From: Paraburkholderia humisilvae
Lineage (GTDB): Bacteria > Pseudomonadota > Gammaproteobacteria > Burkholderiales > Burkholderiaceae
Direction of reading: 5' to 3'
Assembly (NCBI RefSeq): GCF_902859855.1
Contig: NZ_CADIKH010000006.1
Location: forward strand, 1 to 64,000
Length of the DNA: 64,000 bases
Below are positions 52,889 to 61,387 of the stretch, in pieces. Every line of letters begins with the position of its first letter. The first letter of the stretch is position 1. A model generated the notes under the pieces. That model did not search any database, was not told the origin of the DNA, and worked only from the letters and a program-made list of their open reading frames with translations. The translations under genes and the position numbers were made by a program.

Positions 52889-54571
52889 ATGGCCCGCATC
52901 GTTCCCGACGACTGGAAGCATGTCGCCGCCACCGGCGCCGCGGCGCGCGAACGCGAAACGCTCGCGCTGCTCGAAGAGGCGCTGCCCGCCGGTTACACCG
53001 TGTATCACGGCGTGCACTGGACGCGCGTCAACGAAGGCTTTTCGGTGTTCGGCGAAGCGGATTTCGTGATCGTCGGACCCTCGGGGCGCGTAATGATCAT
53101 CGAGCAGAAAACCGGCTTTCTGCGCGAGACGCCGAAGGGGCTCGTGAAGGCGTATCTGCAGACCGAGCGCAATGTCGCGATCGCGCTCGCGCGCACCGTC
53201 GAAGGGCTGCATCGGCGTTTTACCGCGGCGTTCGGCGCGGGCACGTATTTCATCGAAGGGCTGCTGTACTGCCCCGATCATGCGGTGAAAGATGCGGCAA
53301 TCGCGGGTGTGGACCCGGCGCGTATCGTCGATGCGACGCGCAAGGAGCGGCTGGCGGCGATCATTCGCGACGCGCTGCCGGCCGATGAGCCGCGTCTGCC
53401 ATGCGCGCCGAAAATTCACCATTTCCTCGCCGACGAACTGTCGCTTACACCGGACGCGAGCGCGCTGGTCGGACAGGCGGGCACACTCGTCACGCGCCTC
53501 GCCGGCGGTCTCGCAACCTGGGCGCGGCGCCTCGAGTTCACGCCGTTCCGGCTGCGCGTGATCGGCACCGCCGGCTCCGGCAAGACGCAGCTCGCGGTGC
53601 AGGTGATGAAAGACGCGGTCGCGCGCGGCGCACGGCCGCTGTACGTCTGCTTCAACCGGCCGCTTGCCGATCACATCGCGCGTGTCGCGCCGCCCGAAGC
53701 GAAGGTCGCGAACTATCACCAGCTATGCGACTGGATCGCGCGCGACAGCGGCCGCGTGCCGGATTTCGCCGCCACCGACGTGTTCGCGCAGCTCGAAACC
53801 GTGTTCGCGCAAACGCCAATCGACACACGCTGGCAATACGATGTGCTGATCGTCGACGAAGGGCAGGACTTTCGCGAGGCATGGGTGCCGGCGCTTGAAC
53901 GCGTGCTGCGGCCGGGCGGCGCGTGGTGGTGGCTCGAAGATCCGTTGCAGAACCTGTATATGCGCGAGCCGGTCGCGCTGCCGGGCTGGACGGTGCTGAA
54001 GGAATCGACGAACTACCGCAGTCCGCGCGATATCCTCGACTATCTGCGCGACGTGGTCGGCGCATCGGTGCCGCTTGCGGCGGGGCTTGCGGCTGCGAGT
54101 CCGTTCGACGGGTCCGACATTGCGCTATCGACCTACGATGAAGCGGAAGCCGCCGACAGTTGCGTCGATGCGACCAAGCGTGCAATCACGCAGGCGCTGT
54201 CGCTCGGTTTTCGCAAGCAGGACATCGTGGTGCTGTCGTTTCGCGGGCGCGAAGGCTCGGTGCTCGCCGCGCTCGACCAGTTGGGTCCGCACCGGCTGCG
54301 CAGTTTCACCGGCAAATACGATCTGTTCGGCAGCCCCGAGTACCGCGACGGCGATGTGCTGCTCGAATCGATCTACCGCTTCAAGGGCCAGTCCGCGCCG
54401 TGCGTGATTCTGACCGAAGTCGATTTCGATTCCTTCGACGAACGCAGCGCGCGCAAGCTGTTCGTCGGTGCGACACGCGCGACGATGAAGCTGATTGTCG
54501 TCGCGTCGCAACGCGCGGCGCAACATCTGCAGCTGGGTGAGGCGATCGAACCGGCTCATGGCGCGCAGTGA
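52889..54571 (+). CDS. NERD-domain SF1 helicase-like protein
   Basis: 560 aa. Residues about 20-150 are a NERD nuclease-related domain (GEADFVIVGPSGRVMIIEQKTG, with the catalytic-type Asp58, Glu72 and Lys74), followed by a superfamily 1 helicase: Walker A GTAGSGKT at about 228, Walker B VLIVDEGQDF near 325, motif III-like WWLEDPLQNLY, motif IV to VI SIYRFKGQSAPCVI and LFVGATRATMKLIV. A nuclease plus a helicase suggests DNA processing, repair or defence. The motor is compact, lacking the large UvrD 2B insertion. Start at 52889 preferred over 52832. Monocistronic. Confidence 0.85.
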   Translation: MARIVPDDWKHVAATGAAARERETLALLEEALPAGYTVYHGVHWTRVNEGFSVFGEADFVIVGPSGRVMIIEQKTGFLRETPKGLVKAYLQTERNVAIALARTVEGLHRRFTAAFGAGTYFIEGLLYCPDHAVKDAAIAGVDPARIVDATRKERLAAIIRDALPADEPRLPCAPKIHHFLADELSLTPDASALVGQAGTLVTRLAGGLATWARRLEFTPFRLRVIGTAGSGKTQLAVQVMKDAVARGARPLYVCFNRPLADHIARVAPPEAKVANYHQLCDWIARDSGRVPDFAATDVFAQLETVFAQTPIDTRWQYDVLIVDEGQDFREAWVPALERVLRPGGAWWWLEDPLQNLYMREPVALPGWTVLKESTNYRSPRDILDYLRDVVGASVPLAAGLAAASPFDGSDIALSTYDEAEAADSCVDATKRAITQALSLGFRKQDIVVLSFRGREGSVLAALDQLGPHRLRSFTGKYDLFGSPEYRDGDVLLESIYRFKGQSAPCVILTEVDFDSFDERSARKLFVGATRATMKLIVVASQRAAQHLQLGEAIEPAHGAQ

Positions 54572-54668
54572 ACGAAGCCGCGCCTGTTTGAACGAACCCG
54601 GGCGCGGCTGGCAGCCCGCGCGCCGGGGGCATCAGAGCGGAAATGGCGTCAACGTCAGCGCACCAACG

Positions 54669-55616
54669 TCAGCGCCAGCGCGACGCGCTCACCAGCGTGC
54701 CGGTACGCGTTGCGGCATCCCACCAGATCACGCGCAGCAGCGGGGCTGCCTGCGCAATGCGCAGCGCCTGTACCGGATCGCTTTCGATAAAGTGCGTGAC
54801 GCCGCAGCGCATCGCGGCGGCCGCCTTATGAGCGGCGGCGCCCGCTGGCGTTTCGTCGTGCAGGTCGGGCACACGCATTACCAGTTCGAGGTGGCCGAAG
54901 CCGTGCCGCCCGAGCCATGCGCGGGTGCGTTCGAGGTCCGTCTGAGGCCTGCCGGTGATCACCGCGCGCACATGCTCCAGGTCGATGCCCGGCAGCACGT
55001 CGAACGGCTGCAGCGCGTCGCGTTCGGTGAGCGCCGCGGATAGGTCCGCATCGTAGCGGGTGAGCGGCACGTCCGGCAGCAGAATACCGTCGAGGTCGAT
55101 CGCGTAGCTCGCGTATTCGTGGTCCTCCGCCATCGCGCTCGCTTCGCCGGCTTCGACTTCCAGCCAGTCTTCGCGGTAGCCTTCCGTGTACGCTTGGCGT
55201 TCCCATGGAAATAGCGCGAAGTAGCCGGTCGCGTCATTGGCGAAGTCGGGGCGGATGCGGCTCAGTTCATCGAACGCGCCGGTCAGCGTCTTCACGACCA
55301 GTCCATGCTGCTCGAGAAACGCGATGCAGTCGACCAGCGTGAAGCCGCGGCCCGCAATGTCTTCGCACAACAGCACTTTCGAACCCAGCGACGGCAACGG
55401 CAACGACGAATCCCATGTTACGTGCCGGGCGCGGCGGTCGTAGCTGAGGAACGCGACCGGCACGCCGATGCTGTGCGAAGCCATCAATGCGAGCGGCGCG
55501 CCGCCGCGCAGAACGCCGATCGCGGCCGAAAATTCTTCTGCCAGCAAGGTCGGTTGCAGCGATTCGATCCAGTGGTCGAGCTGTTCGTAAGTGAGCGGAA
55601 GAACGGGCTTTTTCAT
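54669..55616 (-). CDS. Phosphoribosyltransferase-HAD-like fusion
   Basis: 315 aa. N-terminal half (about 1-150) is a type I phosphoribosyltransferase: IGVLRGGAPLALMASHSIGVPVAFLSYDRR and the PRPP loop VLLCEDIAGRGFTLVD. The C-terminal half (about 165-300) looks like a reduced HAD-type or polynucleotide-kinase-3'-phosphatase domain: YAIDLDGILLPDVP, with D-x-D-G at the nucleophile position, then AVITGRPQTDLERTRAWLGRHGF and HFIESDPVQALRIAQ. Resembles proteins that dephosphorylate or salvage nucleotides; function is inferred. Divergent from the SUOX-fold gene, with a 219-base gap. Confidence 0.8.
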   Translation of the reverse strand: MKKPVLPLTYEQLDHWIESLQPTLLAEEFSAAIGVLRGGAPLALMASHSIGVPVAFLSYDRRARHVTWDSSLPLPSLGSKVLLCEDIAGRGFTLVDCIAFLEQHGLVVKTLTGAFDELSRIRPDFANDATGYFALFPWERQAYTEGYREDWLEVEAGEASAMAEDHEYASYAIDLDGILLPDVPLTRYDADLSAALTERDALQPFDVLPGIDLEHVRAVITGRPQTDLERTRAWLGRHGFGHLELVMRVPDLHDETPAGAAAHKAAAAMRCGVTHFIESDPVQALRIAQAAPLLRVIWWDAATRTGTLVSASRWR

Positions 55617-55835
55617 GGCTGGCGTTCGTTTGCGTTCAATGGCGCGGTTGGGGTCCAGGGGCGCGAATGGATGCCTAAAGGGGGCCGGTGTGTCGATACG
55701 CGTAGGCGCCGCGCTAGCGGGACGGCTTTTTCGGGATGGAGGCGATATTATGCATGCGGTTCACCGAAAGCGTGCTTCGAGCTGCGGATGCGCGCGGTGA
55801 ACCACGACAAACAACGGAAAAGAAAAGGCCAGACC

Positions 55836-56369
55836 ATGCGGGAATCACACGGGATAGCGCGGCATGTGCGCCGCACGATAGGCACCGCCCCCTACGGGCT
55901 TACGATCGCCATGCTCGCATGCTGCGCGGCAGCAGCGCAGGCGACGCCGATGTCGCTCGACGTCTCCGGCAAGATCGCCCGCACGACGGACTCCGAACAC
56001 CGGGTGTTCCACTTTTCGGAAGCGCAGATTCTTGCGCTGCCGGCGCATTCGATTTCGACGTCAACGTCATGGACGCCGAAATCGCCCTTCTCGGGCCCGT
56101 TGCTCGCGGATATTCTGAAGACGGTAGGCGCTTACGGCGATCGCATCGAACTGCATACCTACGATGACTACACGTACACGGTGCCGGTATCCGATACCGA
56201 CCGCTATGGCGTGATCGTCGCATACAGCATGAACGGCAAGCGGCTGAAGATCAGCGATTTCGGGCCGCTCTTTCTGATCTATCCGCGCGACGCGTACCCG
56301 GCGGAACTGACCGGCGCAACGGCGGATGCGAAATTCGTATGGCAGATCAAGGCTCTGATCGTCAAGTGA
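55836..56369 (+). CDS. Periplasmic SUOX/YedY-fold protein lacking cofactor cysteine
   Basis: 177 aa. Signal peptide (TIGTAPYGLTIAMLACCAAAAQA) then a sulfite-oxidase/YedY-like fold fragment: SLDVSGKIART, SISTSTSWTPKSPFSGPLLADILKTVGAYGD, VPVSDTDRYGVIVAYSMNGKRLKISDFGPLFLIYP. The mature chain has no cysteine, so it cannot hold molybdopterin in the usual way; a sensory or ligand-binding role is likelier. The last 31 bases overlap the downstream kinase gene, so the two are cotranslated. Normal length for this short subfamily. Confidence 0.8.
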   Translation: MRESHGIARHVRRTIGTAPYGLTIAMLACCAAAAQATPMSLDVSGKIARTTDSEHRVFHFSEAQILALPAHSISTSTSWTPKSPFSGPLLADILKTVGAYGDRIELHTYDDYTYTVPVSDTDRYGVIVAYSMNGKRLKISDFGPLFLIYPRDAYPAELTGATADAKFVWQIKALIVK

Positions 56370-58276
56370 CGGGGCGGCGATCCGCGGGGTGGCCGTCCGT
56401 CGGGCAGCCATCCGCGGATCGGTCCGCGACGCCGCAGCCCGGCGTGCGTCGCTTGCCGCATGCGTGGCGGCGTCGTCTCGTGTACGCGCTGATCTGGTTG
56501 ACCGCGCTCGCCGCGCCGACCGCGGCGATCGGCTACCTGCTGTATTCGGCGCTGCTCAACCCGCGCGTGACGGAGCGCGCCGCGGCCTATGACGGCTTCT
56601 ACTGGGACGCGGCGCAACTGCAGATTGCCTACGCGCGGCTCGAGAGCCAGTTGCTGCAGTACGAAACGGGCGTCGACGGCAACTATGCGCAACTGCGGCT
56701 GCAGTATCACCTGCTGCAGTCGAAGCTGCGCGTGATGGCCGGTTCGACGCGCCAACTCGCCGCACAGGCGGCGCTCGCCGAGCAGCAGCAGCGCGAAATC
56801 CAGAAGCTGACCGACATGCTCGATACGCTCGAGCCGACGCTCGAAGCGTTGCCGCGCGACCCGATGCGCGCGGACAAGATCGTGCTGGAGTTGCGCCGCC
56901 ACTGGGAAGAACTCAATGACCTCGCGCTGAGCCGCCGCGTCTCCGAGGTCGCGGACCGGGCGGCGCTGAGCACGGATTTCATCGCGAAGCGGCGCTTGCT
57001 GTTCGTCGCCGGTATCGTGCTGCTGATGCTGTCGGCGGCGGCGAGCGTGCAGCTGGTCGTGAACGCGCGGCGCCGCACCAAGCTGATCAGACAGCAGCGC
57101 GCAGCGCTCGATGCCGAGCACGAGGCGACCCGGGCGGCACGCGAAGCGAGTCTCGCCAAGGACGCATTCCTCGGCATGATCAGCCATGAATTGCGCACGC
57201 CGCTGCACGCGATCGTGTCGTCGATCGAACTGCTCGGCTTCAATTTCCATTCCGACGCCGATCGCAAGGTGATCCGGCGCCTCGAGACCGCCGCGCGCCA
57301 GCTCGAAACCCAGATGAAGGACCTGACCGACTACGCGCGTCTCGGCGCGGGCAAGCTCGAATTGCGGCACGAGCAGTTCGATCCGCGCGAGCTGCTCGCG
57401 TCGGTGGTCGATGAAAGCGAACCGGCCGCGAAGGCGCGTGGTCTGGCGTTCGAGAGCAGCGCGAGCGGCGTGGCCGGTCTCGTCGAATCGGACCCGCATC
57501 GAATCCGGCAGATTGTCACCAATCTGGTGACGAATGCGATCCGCTATACCGAGAAAGGAACGGTGACGCTGCGCTTCGAGCAGCGTGTGGATGCGCTGGT
57601 GGTTGAGGTCGGCGATACCGGGCCGGGCGTGCCGGCTGACCAGATTCCGTTGATTTTCAAGGAATTCACGCGGCTCGACGAGTCGCGCGCGCGGCGCTTC
57701 GACGGCGCGGGCATGGGGCTCGCGATTGTGCAGGGTCTTGTCGATCTGTTCGGCGGCGAGATCGCGGTGGACAGCCGGGTCGGCGAGGGCACGACATTCA
57801 CTGTGACGATTCCGGTCAAGCCGGTCGAGCTGCCGATGGCGGCGCGCGTGGCCGCCTATGCGCAGCGGCGCGGCGCGCGACCGCGCGTGCTGGTTGTCGA
57901 CGACAATGAACTGGTGCGCGAGTCGCTATGCGAGATGGTCGAGCATATGGGTTGCGACGGCGCGGCGGTCGGCAGCGCGGACGCCGCGCTCGAATGGCTG
58001 GCGACGCGGCACTGCGAGCTGATCCTGCTCGATCTGCAGATGCCGGACAAGGACGGCTACGCGTTTATCAGCGAGTTTGCCGCGCGCGATGCGCGTGCGC
58101 GCAGCGTGCGCGTGATTGCGGTAACCGCTTACGCGCCCGAAGGACAGCTGCCGCAGACGCACGACGCCGCGCGTCTTTTCTTCGACTGTTTGACGAAACC
58201 AGTGCGCTACGATGTGCTGCAGGCCGCCGTGCAGCACGCGCTGAGCGGGCAGGGCGGCGCCGCGGCGGTCGCGTGA
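56339..58276 (+). CDS. Hybrid sensor histidine kinase with receiver
   Basis: 645 aa. Transmembrane helix at about 47-68, a helical periplasmic domain (about 70-220), a second helix at 222-242, then HisKA with His283 (GMISHELRTPLHAI), ATPase domain (QIVTNLVTNAIRYTE, VGDTGPGVPADQIPLIF, GMGLAIVQGLVDLFGGE) and a receiver (about 517-640; phospho-accepting Asp near 564 in LILLDLQMPDKDGY). Starts inside the upstream periplasmic gene, which may supply its sensor partner. Tail to tail with an HTH-receiver gene, its likely output. Confidence 0.93.
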   Translation: MADQGSDRQVTGRRSAGWPSVGQPSADRSATPQPGVRRLPHAWRRRLVYALIWLTALAAPTAAIGYLLYSALLNPRVTERAAAYDGFYWDAAQLQIAYARLESQLLQYETGVDGNYAQLRLQYHLLQSKLRVMAGSTRQLAAQAALAEQQQREIQKLTDMLDTLEPTLEALPRDPMRADKIVLELRRHWEELNDLALSRRVSEVADRAALSTDFIAKRRLLFVAGIVLLMLSAAASVQLVVNARRRTKLIRQQRAALDAEHEATRAAREASLAKDAFLGMISHELRTPLHAIVSSIELLGFNFHSDADRKVIRRLETAARQLETQMKDLTDYARLGAGKLELRHEQFDPRELLASVVDESEPAAKARGLAFESSASGVAGLVESDPHRIRQIVTNLVTNAIRYTEKGTVTLRFEQRVDALVVEVGDTGPGVPADQIPLIFKEFTRLDESRARRFDGAGMGLAIVQGLVDLFGGEIAVDSRVGEGTTFTVTIPVKPVELPMAARVAAYAQRRGARPRVLVVDDNELVRESLCEMVEHMGCDGAAVGSADAALEWLATRHCELILLDLQMPDKDGYAFISEFAARDARARSVRVIAVTAYAPEGQLPQTHDAARLFFDCLTKPVRYDVLQAAVQHALSGQGGAAAVA

Positions 58277-58296
58277 CGGCGCGTCGGCGATAGGCG

Positions 58297-59151
58297 CTAT
58301 AAGCGCCGCAGCCGCTTCGACAGGTCGGCCACGAGGATCGCCATGCGCGCGGGCTTTTCATAGCATGCGACATCGAAGGTGCGCATCATCTCGCTGATTT
58401 CCGATTCGCTTGCCTTGCCGGTCAACAGTTCGCCGGTCAGCACGAAAATCGGTGCGTCCGGGTTTTCGGACGCGCGTACCGCACGAATGGCCTGCGCGGA
58501 CGTCTGGTTGCCGAACAGCCAGTCGATCACCACGCCGTCGAATACCTGCGTCTGCAACGACTCGTTGAACGCCGCGAGACCGTAGATCGCGACGGCCGCG
58601 AAGCCGCTGCGTTCCAGGTAATCGCGCAGATTGTCGGCGGATGCATGGTCGTCGTCGACGACTGCGATCAAGGACTTGTCGTTTTCCGCGCGGCGCGGGT
58701 AGATCTCGATCTTGTGCACCTCGAACGCGTTCTGGTAGAGCGCGCCGTCGCAGCGCACGACGCGCCACTGGTCGTGCTTGACCCACGCGATGAACTCGGG
58801 CCGGCTGCCGGGCTCGATCGGCGCGCCGACCCACGCGGTGCACGCGAGTTCGAGCGGGCCGACGGAGAACGTCGCTTCCTGCGCGGTGGCGCCGACCATG
58901 CCAGGGTCGAGCGTCTGCGCGCCGAACAGCTGCGCGGCGGGTTCGCCGAACACTTCGGCGACTTTGCGGATTTGCGACAACGTCCACGGACTGTTGCCGC
59001 GCAATTTGCGGTGGCCTTGCGAAAAGCTCAGATCCAGAATGCGGCACAACTCACTGGTTTGCTGGCGCTTTGCGATGCCGTGCCGGCTCATCAGCTCGCG
59101 CACACGTTCTGCGACTGCGACGGAGTCCGGGGATTGGGCGTCGTTGGGCAT
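58297..59151 (-). CDS. HTH-receiver regulator, likely output of the hybrid kinase
   Basis: 284 aa. Residues about 8-75 form a XRE/Cro-like helix-turn-helix (VAERVRELMSRHGIAKRQQTSELCRILDLSFSQGHRKLRGNSPW, TLSQIRKVAEVFGEPAAQLFG). Middle part 80-155 is beta-rich. Residues 160-284 form a receiver (IAVVDDDHASADNLRDYLERSGF, DGVVIDWLFGNQTS, PIFVLTGELLTG, CYEKPARM). An N-terminal DNA-binding domain with a C-terminal receiver reverses the usual order. Converges on the hybrid kinase with 20 bases between, so it is probably its partner; target unknown. Confidence 0.85.
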   Translation of the reverse strand: MPNDAQSPDSVAVAERVRELMSRHGIAKRQQTSELCRILDLSFSQGHRKLRGNSPWTLSQIRKVAEVFGEPAAQLFGAQTLDPGMVGATAQEATFSVGPLELACTAWVGAPIEPGSRPEFIAWVKHDQWRVVRCDGALYQNAFEVHKIEIYPRRAENDKSLIAVVDDDHASADNLRDYLERSGFAAVAIYGLAAFNESLQTQVFDGVVIDWLFGNQTSAQAIRAVRASENPDAPIFVLTGELLTGKASESEISEMMRTFDVACYEKPARMAILVADLSKRLRRL

Positions 59152-59366
59152 GCTGGATGTTTGTTCAGTCGTTGAGTTATTCGTTTGGCATTGGCGCCTG
59201 ACGCGTATTCTACCGAGGAAGTGGATGCGAATTGCATCAGGATGACTACTGGATTGACGCGGGACGCATTACGCGGGTGAGTACGTAGCGTTTGCTTCAC
59301 TTCGATGTGTCTGTTTCGGCGGGGCTCATCGGGGTGCGGTCATTCCGGTGCGCTCATTGGGGGGAC

Positions 59367-60098
59367 TCATTTGGGTGCAATATCGCGGCGCACGCGCATG
59401 ATGTGCTGCTCGACGTAAAAGGCCGCCGCGTCGCCCTCGCCGTTGACGATCGCCTCGTAGATCAGCCGGTGTTCGGACACATAGAGGCGAATGCGGCTGA
59501 TGTCGTAGATCGCGTCGTCCTTGAGCCGCTTCCACAGCGGCTGGTTCATCGCCTTCGCGACTTCGTCGGCGATTTTCACGAACAGCGCGTCGCCGGTCAT
59601 CACCGCGAGCTGGCGGTGAAACAGCCGGTCGCTATCGTTCCACAGTGCACGCTGCGCGGCGTCGTTCACGTCGGTGATCGAATCCATCTGCGCGAGGTAG
59701 TGCTCCGCGATCTCGTCACGTTGCGCATGCGTGGCCGCGCGCCGCGCGATCGCCGGTTCGAGCACAGCGCGCACATCGAGGGCGGAGGTCGGGCTGAAGT
59801 CGGCATCGGACGGCCCAGCGCCGCCAGCCGGCGCGGTCGCGAGCCGGTGCAGCGCGTCCCCGCACACGTAGGTGCCGGAGTTGCGCCGCGTGACCACGAG
59901 GCCTTCGTTTTGCAGCGCGCCGATCGCCTCGCGTACCGCGGGCCGCCCGACGCCGAAGCGCGCGGCCAGCTCGCGCTCCGACGGCAGGCGCGACTCGGGT
60001 GAGAACTGACCGGTGCGGATGTCGATACGCATCCGCTCGGCGACCTGCTCGTAGATCTGTTTGGGTCGGAACGGGTTGTCCGGCGGCAGCAATGTCAT
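59367..60098 (-). CDS. GntR (FadR-type) regulator of the hydroxyproline genes
   Basis: 243 aa. Winged helix (YEQVAERMRIDIRTGQFSPESRLPSERELAARFGVGRPAVREAIGALQNEGLVVTRRNSGTYV) and FCD ligand domain with paired His (LFHRQLAVMTGD, SEHRLIYEAIVNG). Start at 60098; the frame continues to 60242 through the promoter. Divergent from the trans-3-hydroxyproline dehydratase gene with two TTGGT/ACCAA type palindromes between, so it should regulate the lhp genes, probably sensing hydroxyproline or a pyrroline intermediate. Confidence 0.88.
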   Translation of the reverse strand: MTLLPPDNPFRPKQIYEQVAERMRIDIRTGQFSPESRLPSERELAARFGVGRPAVREAIGALQNEGLVVTRRNSGTYVCGDALHRLATAPAGGAGPSDADFSPTSALDVRAVLEPAIARRAATHAQRDEIAEHYLAQMDSITDVNDAAQRALWNDSDRLFHRQLAVMTGDALFVKIADEVAKAMNQPLWKRLKDDAIYDISRIRLYVSEHRLIYEAIVNGEGDAAAFYVEQHIMRVRRDIAPK

Positions 60099-60161
60099 GA
60101 CCGAATGCGCGGCGGATGACTGATCAGAAATCCGACCAGTTTGGCTGCGGTATTTTTGAAA

Positions 60162-60180
60162 TTGGTTGAAATAGAACCAA
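60162..60180. promoter_or_regulatory. Operator-like palindrome 1, TTGGTT-N7-AACCAA
   Basis: A perfect six-base inverted repeat with seven-base spacer (60162-60167 and 60175-60180) within the divergent region 60099-60293, typical of FadR-type operators with TGGT/ACCA half-sites. Same half-site core as the second palindrome 15 to 40 bases away. Confidence 0.65.
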
Positions 60181-60182
60181 CG

Positions 60183-60203
60183 CTGGTCTACATTCTGCAC
60201 CAG
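60183..60203. promoter_or_regulatory. Operator-like palindrome 2, CTGGT-N11-ACCAG
   Basis: CTGGT (60183-60187) and ACCAG (60199-60203) form an inverted repeat with an 11-base spacer. Shares the TGGT/ACCA core with palindrome 1, supporting binding of one regulator to two sites. Confidence 0.55.
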
Positions 60204-60293
60204 TATAGAACAGGTTGAGTTGGAGACAACAATGGTCTGCATAAAGGATCATTCGTCGGCGTTGCCAAAAGCAATGCAGGGAGCCGGAGGGTC

Positions 60294-61301
60294 ATGAAAC
60301 TGAACCGCGTGATCAGCACGGTCGAAGTGCACACGGCTGGCGAGCCTTTTCGGATCGTCACCAGCGGGCTGCCGAAAATTCCGGGGAAAACCATCGTTGA
60401 GCGGCGGATGTGGCTCAAGGAGCATGCGGACCATTTGCGTCGGGCATTGATTTTCGAGCCGCGCGGGCATGCCGATATGTACGGTGGGTATCTGACCGAT
60501 CCGGTTAGCGAAGGTGCGGACTTCGGCATCATCTTTGTCCACAACGAGGGGTATAGCGACCATTGCGGCCATGGCGTGATTGCGCTTGCGACCGCGGCGG
60601 TGTCGCTTGGCTGGGTCGAGCGGACGGAGCCGGAAACGCGGGTGGGCATCGATGCGCCTTGTGGGTTTATCGAAGCGTTCGTTAAATGGGACAGCACGCA
60701 TGCGGGTAGCGTGCGGTTTGTGAATGTGCCGTCGTTTATCTGGGCCCGTGATGTAACGGTGCGTACGCCTGGCTTCGGTGATGTGCGTGGCGATATCGCG
60801 TTTGGCGGGGCGTTTTATTTCTATACGTCGGGAGTCCCGTTTGAGCTGGCGGTGCGGGAGTCGGAGATCGAGCGGTTGATCCGCTTCGGCGCGGAAGTGA
60901 AGCGCGCGGCAAATGACGCGTTCAAGGTGCAGCATCCGCTCATTCCGGAAATCAATCACGTGTATGGGACGATTGTCGATAACGTGCCACGCCATCCGGG
61001 GTCGACGCAGGCCAATTGCTGCGTTTTCGCGGATCGCGAGGTCGACCGGTCGCCGACCGGGTCGGGCACCGCGGGGCGTGTCGCACAGCTTTATCTGCGC
61101 GGGCAGTTGAAGGAAGGGGAGACGCTTGTCAATGAATCGGTGATCGGGACGATTTTTCGCGGGCGCGTGTTGCGGGAGACAAAACTCGATCGGTTCGATG
61201 CGGTGATTCCGGAGATTGAAGGCGAGGCGTTCATCTGCGGGTTTGCGAACTGGATTGTGGACGAGCGGGATCCGTTGGCGTATGGGTTTTTGGTGCGGTG
61301 A
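60294..61301 (+). CDS. lhpH: trans-3-hydroxy-L-proline dehydratase
   Basis: 335 aa, proline racemase fold. The first catalytic residue Cys91 is present (HNEGYSDHCGHGVIAL), but the second is Thr255 (DRSPTGSGTAGR) where racemases and 4-hydroxyproline epimerases have Cys. That Cys/Thr pair is the known mark of trans-3-hydroxy-L-proline dehydratases, which give delta-1-pyrroline-2-carboxylate. The next gene encodes the reductase that turns this into L-proline, supporting the call. ATG at 60294 with no better alternative. Confidence 0.87.
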   Translation: MKLNRVISTVEVHTAGEPFRIVTSGLPKIPGKTIVERRMWLKEHADHLRRALIFEPRGHADMYGGYLTDPVSEGADFGIIFVHNEGYSDHCGHGVIALATAAVSLGWVERTEPETRVGIDAPCGFIEAFVKWDSTHAGSVRFVNVPSFIWARDVTVRTPGFGDVRGDIAFGGAFYFYTSGVPFELAVRESEIERLIRFGAEVKRAANDAFKVQHPLIPEINHVYGTIVDNVPRHPGSTQANCCVFADREVDRSPTGSGTAGRVAQLYLRGQLKEGETLVNESVIGTIFRGRVLRETKLDRFDAVIPEIEGEAFICGFANWIVDERDPLAYGFLVR

Positions 61302-61387
61302 TGAGCGCTGACTGGCGTCGCGCGTGGTGTTTGTTACTAGTCAAACAACTGTCGATCTGACTCGACTCCGACGGAGACTTTATCGAT

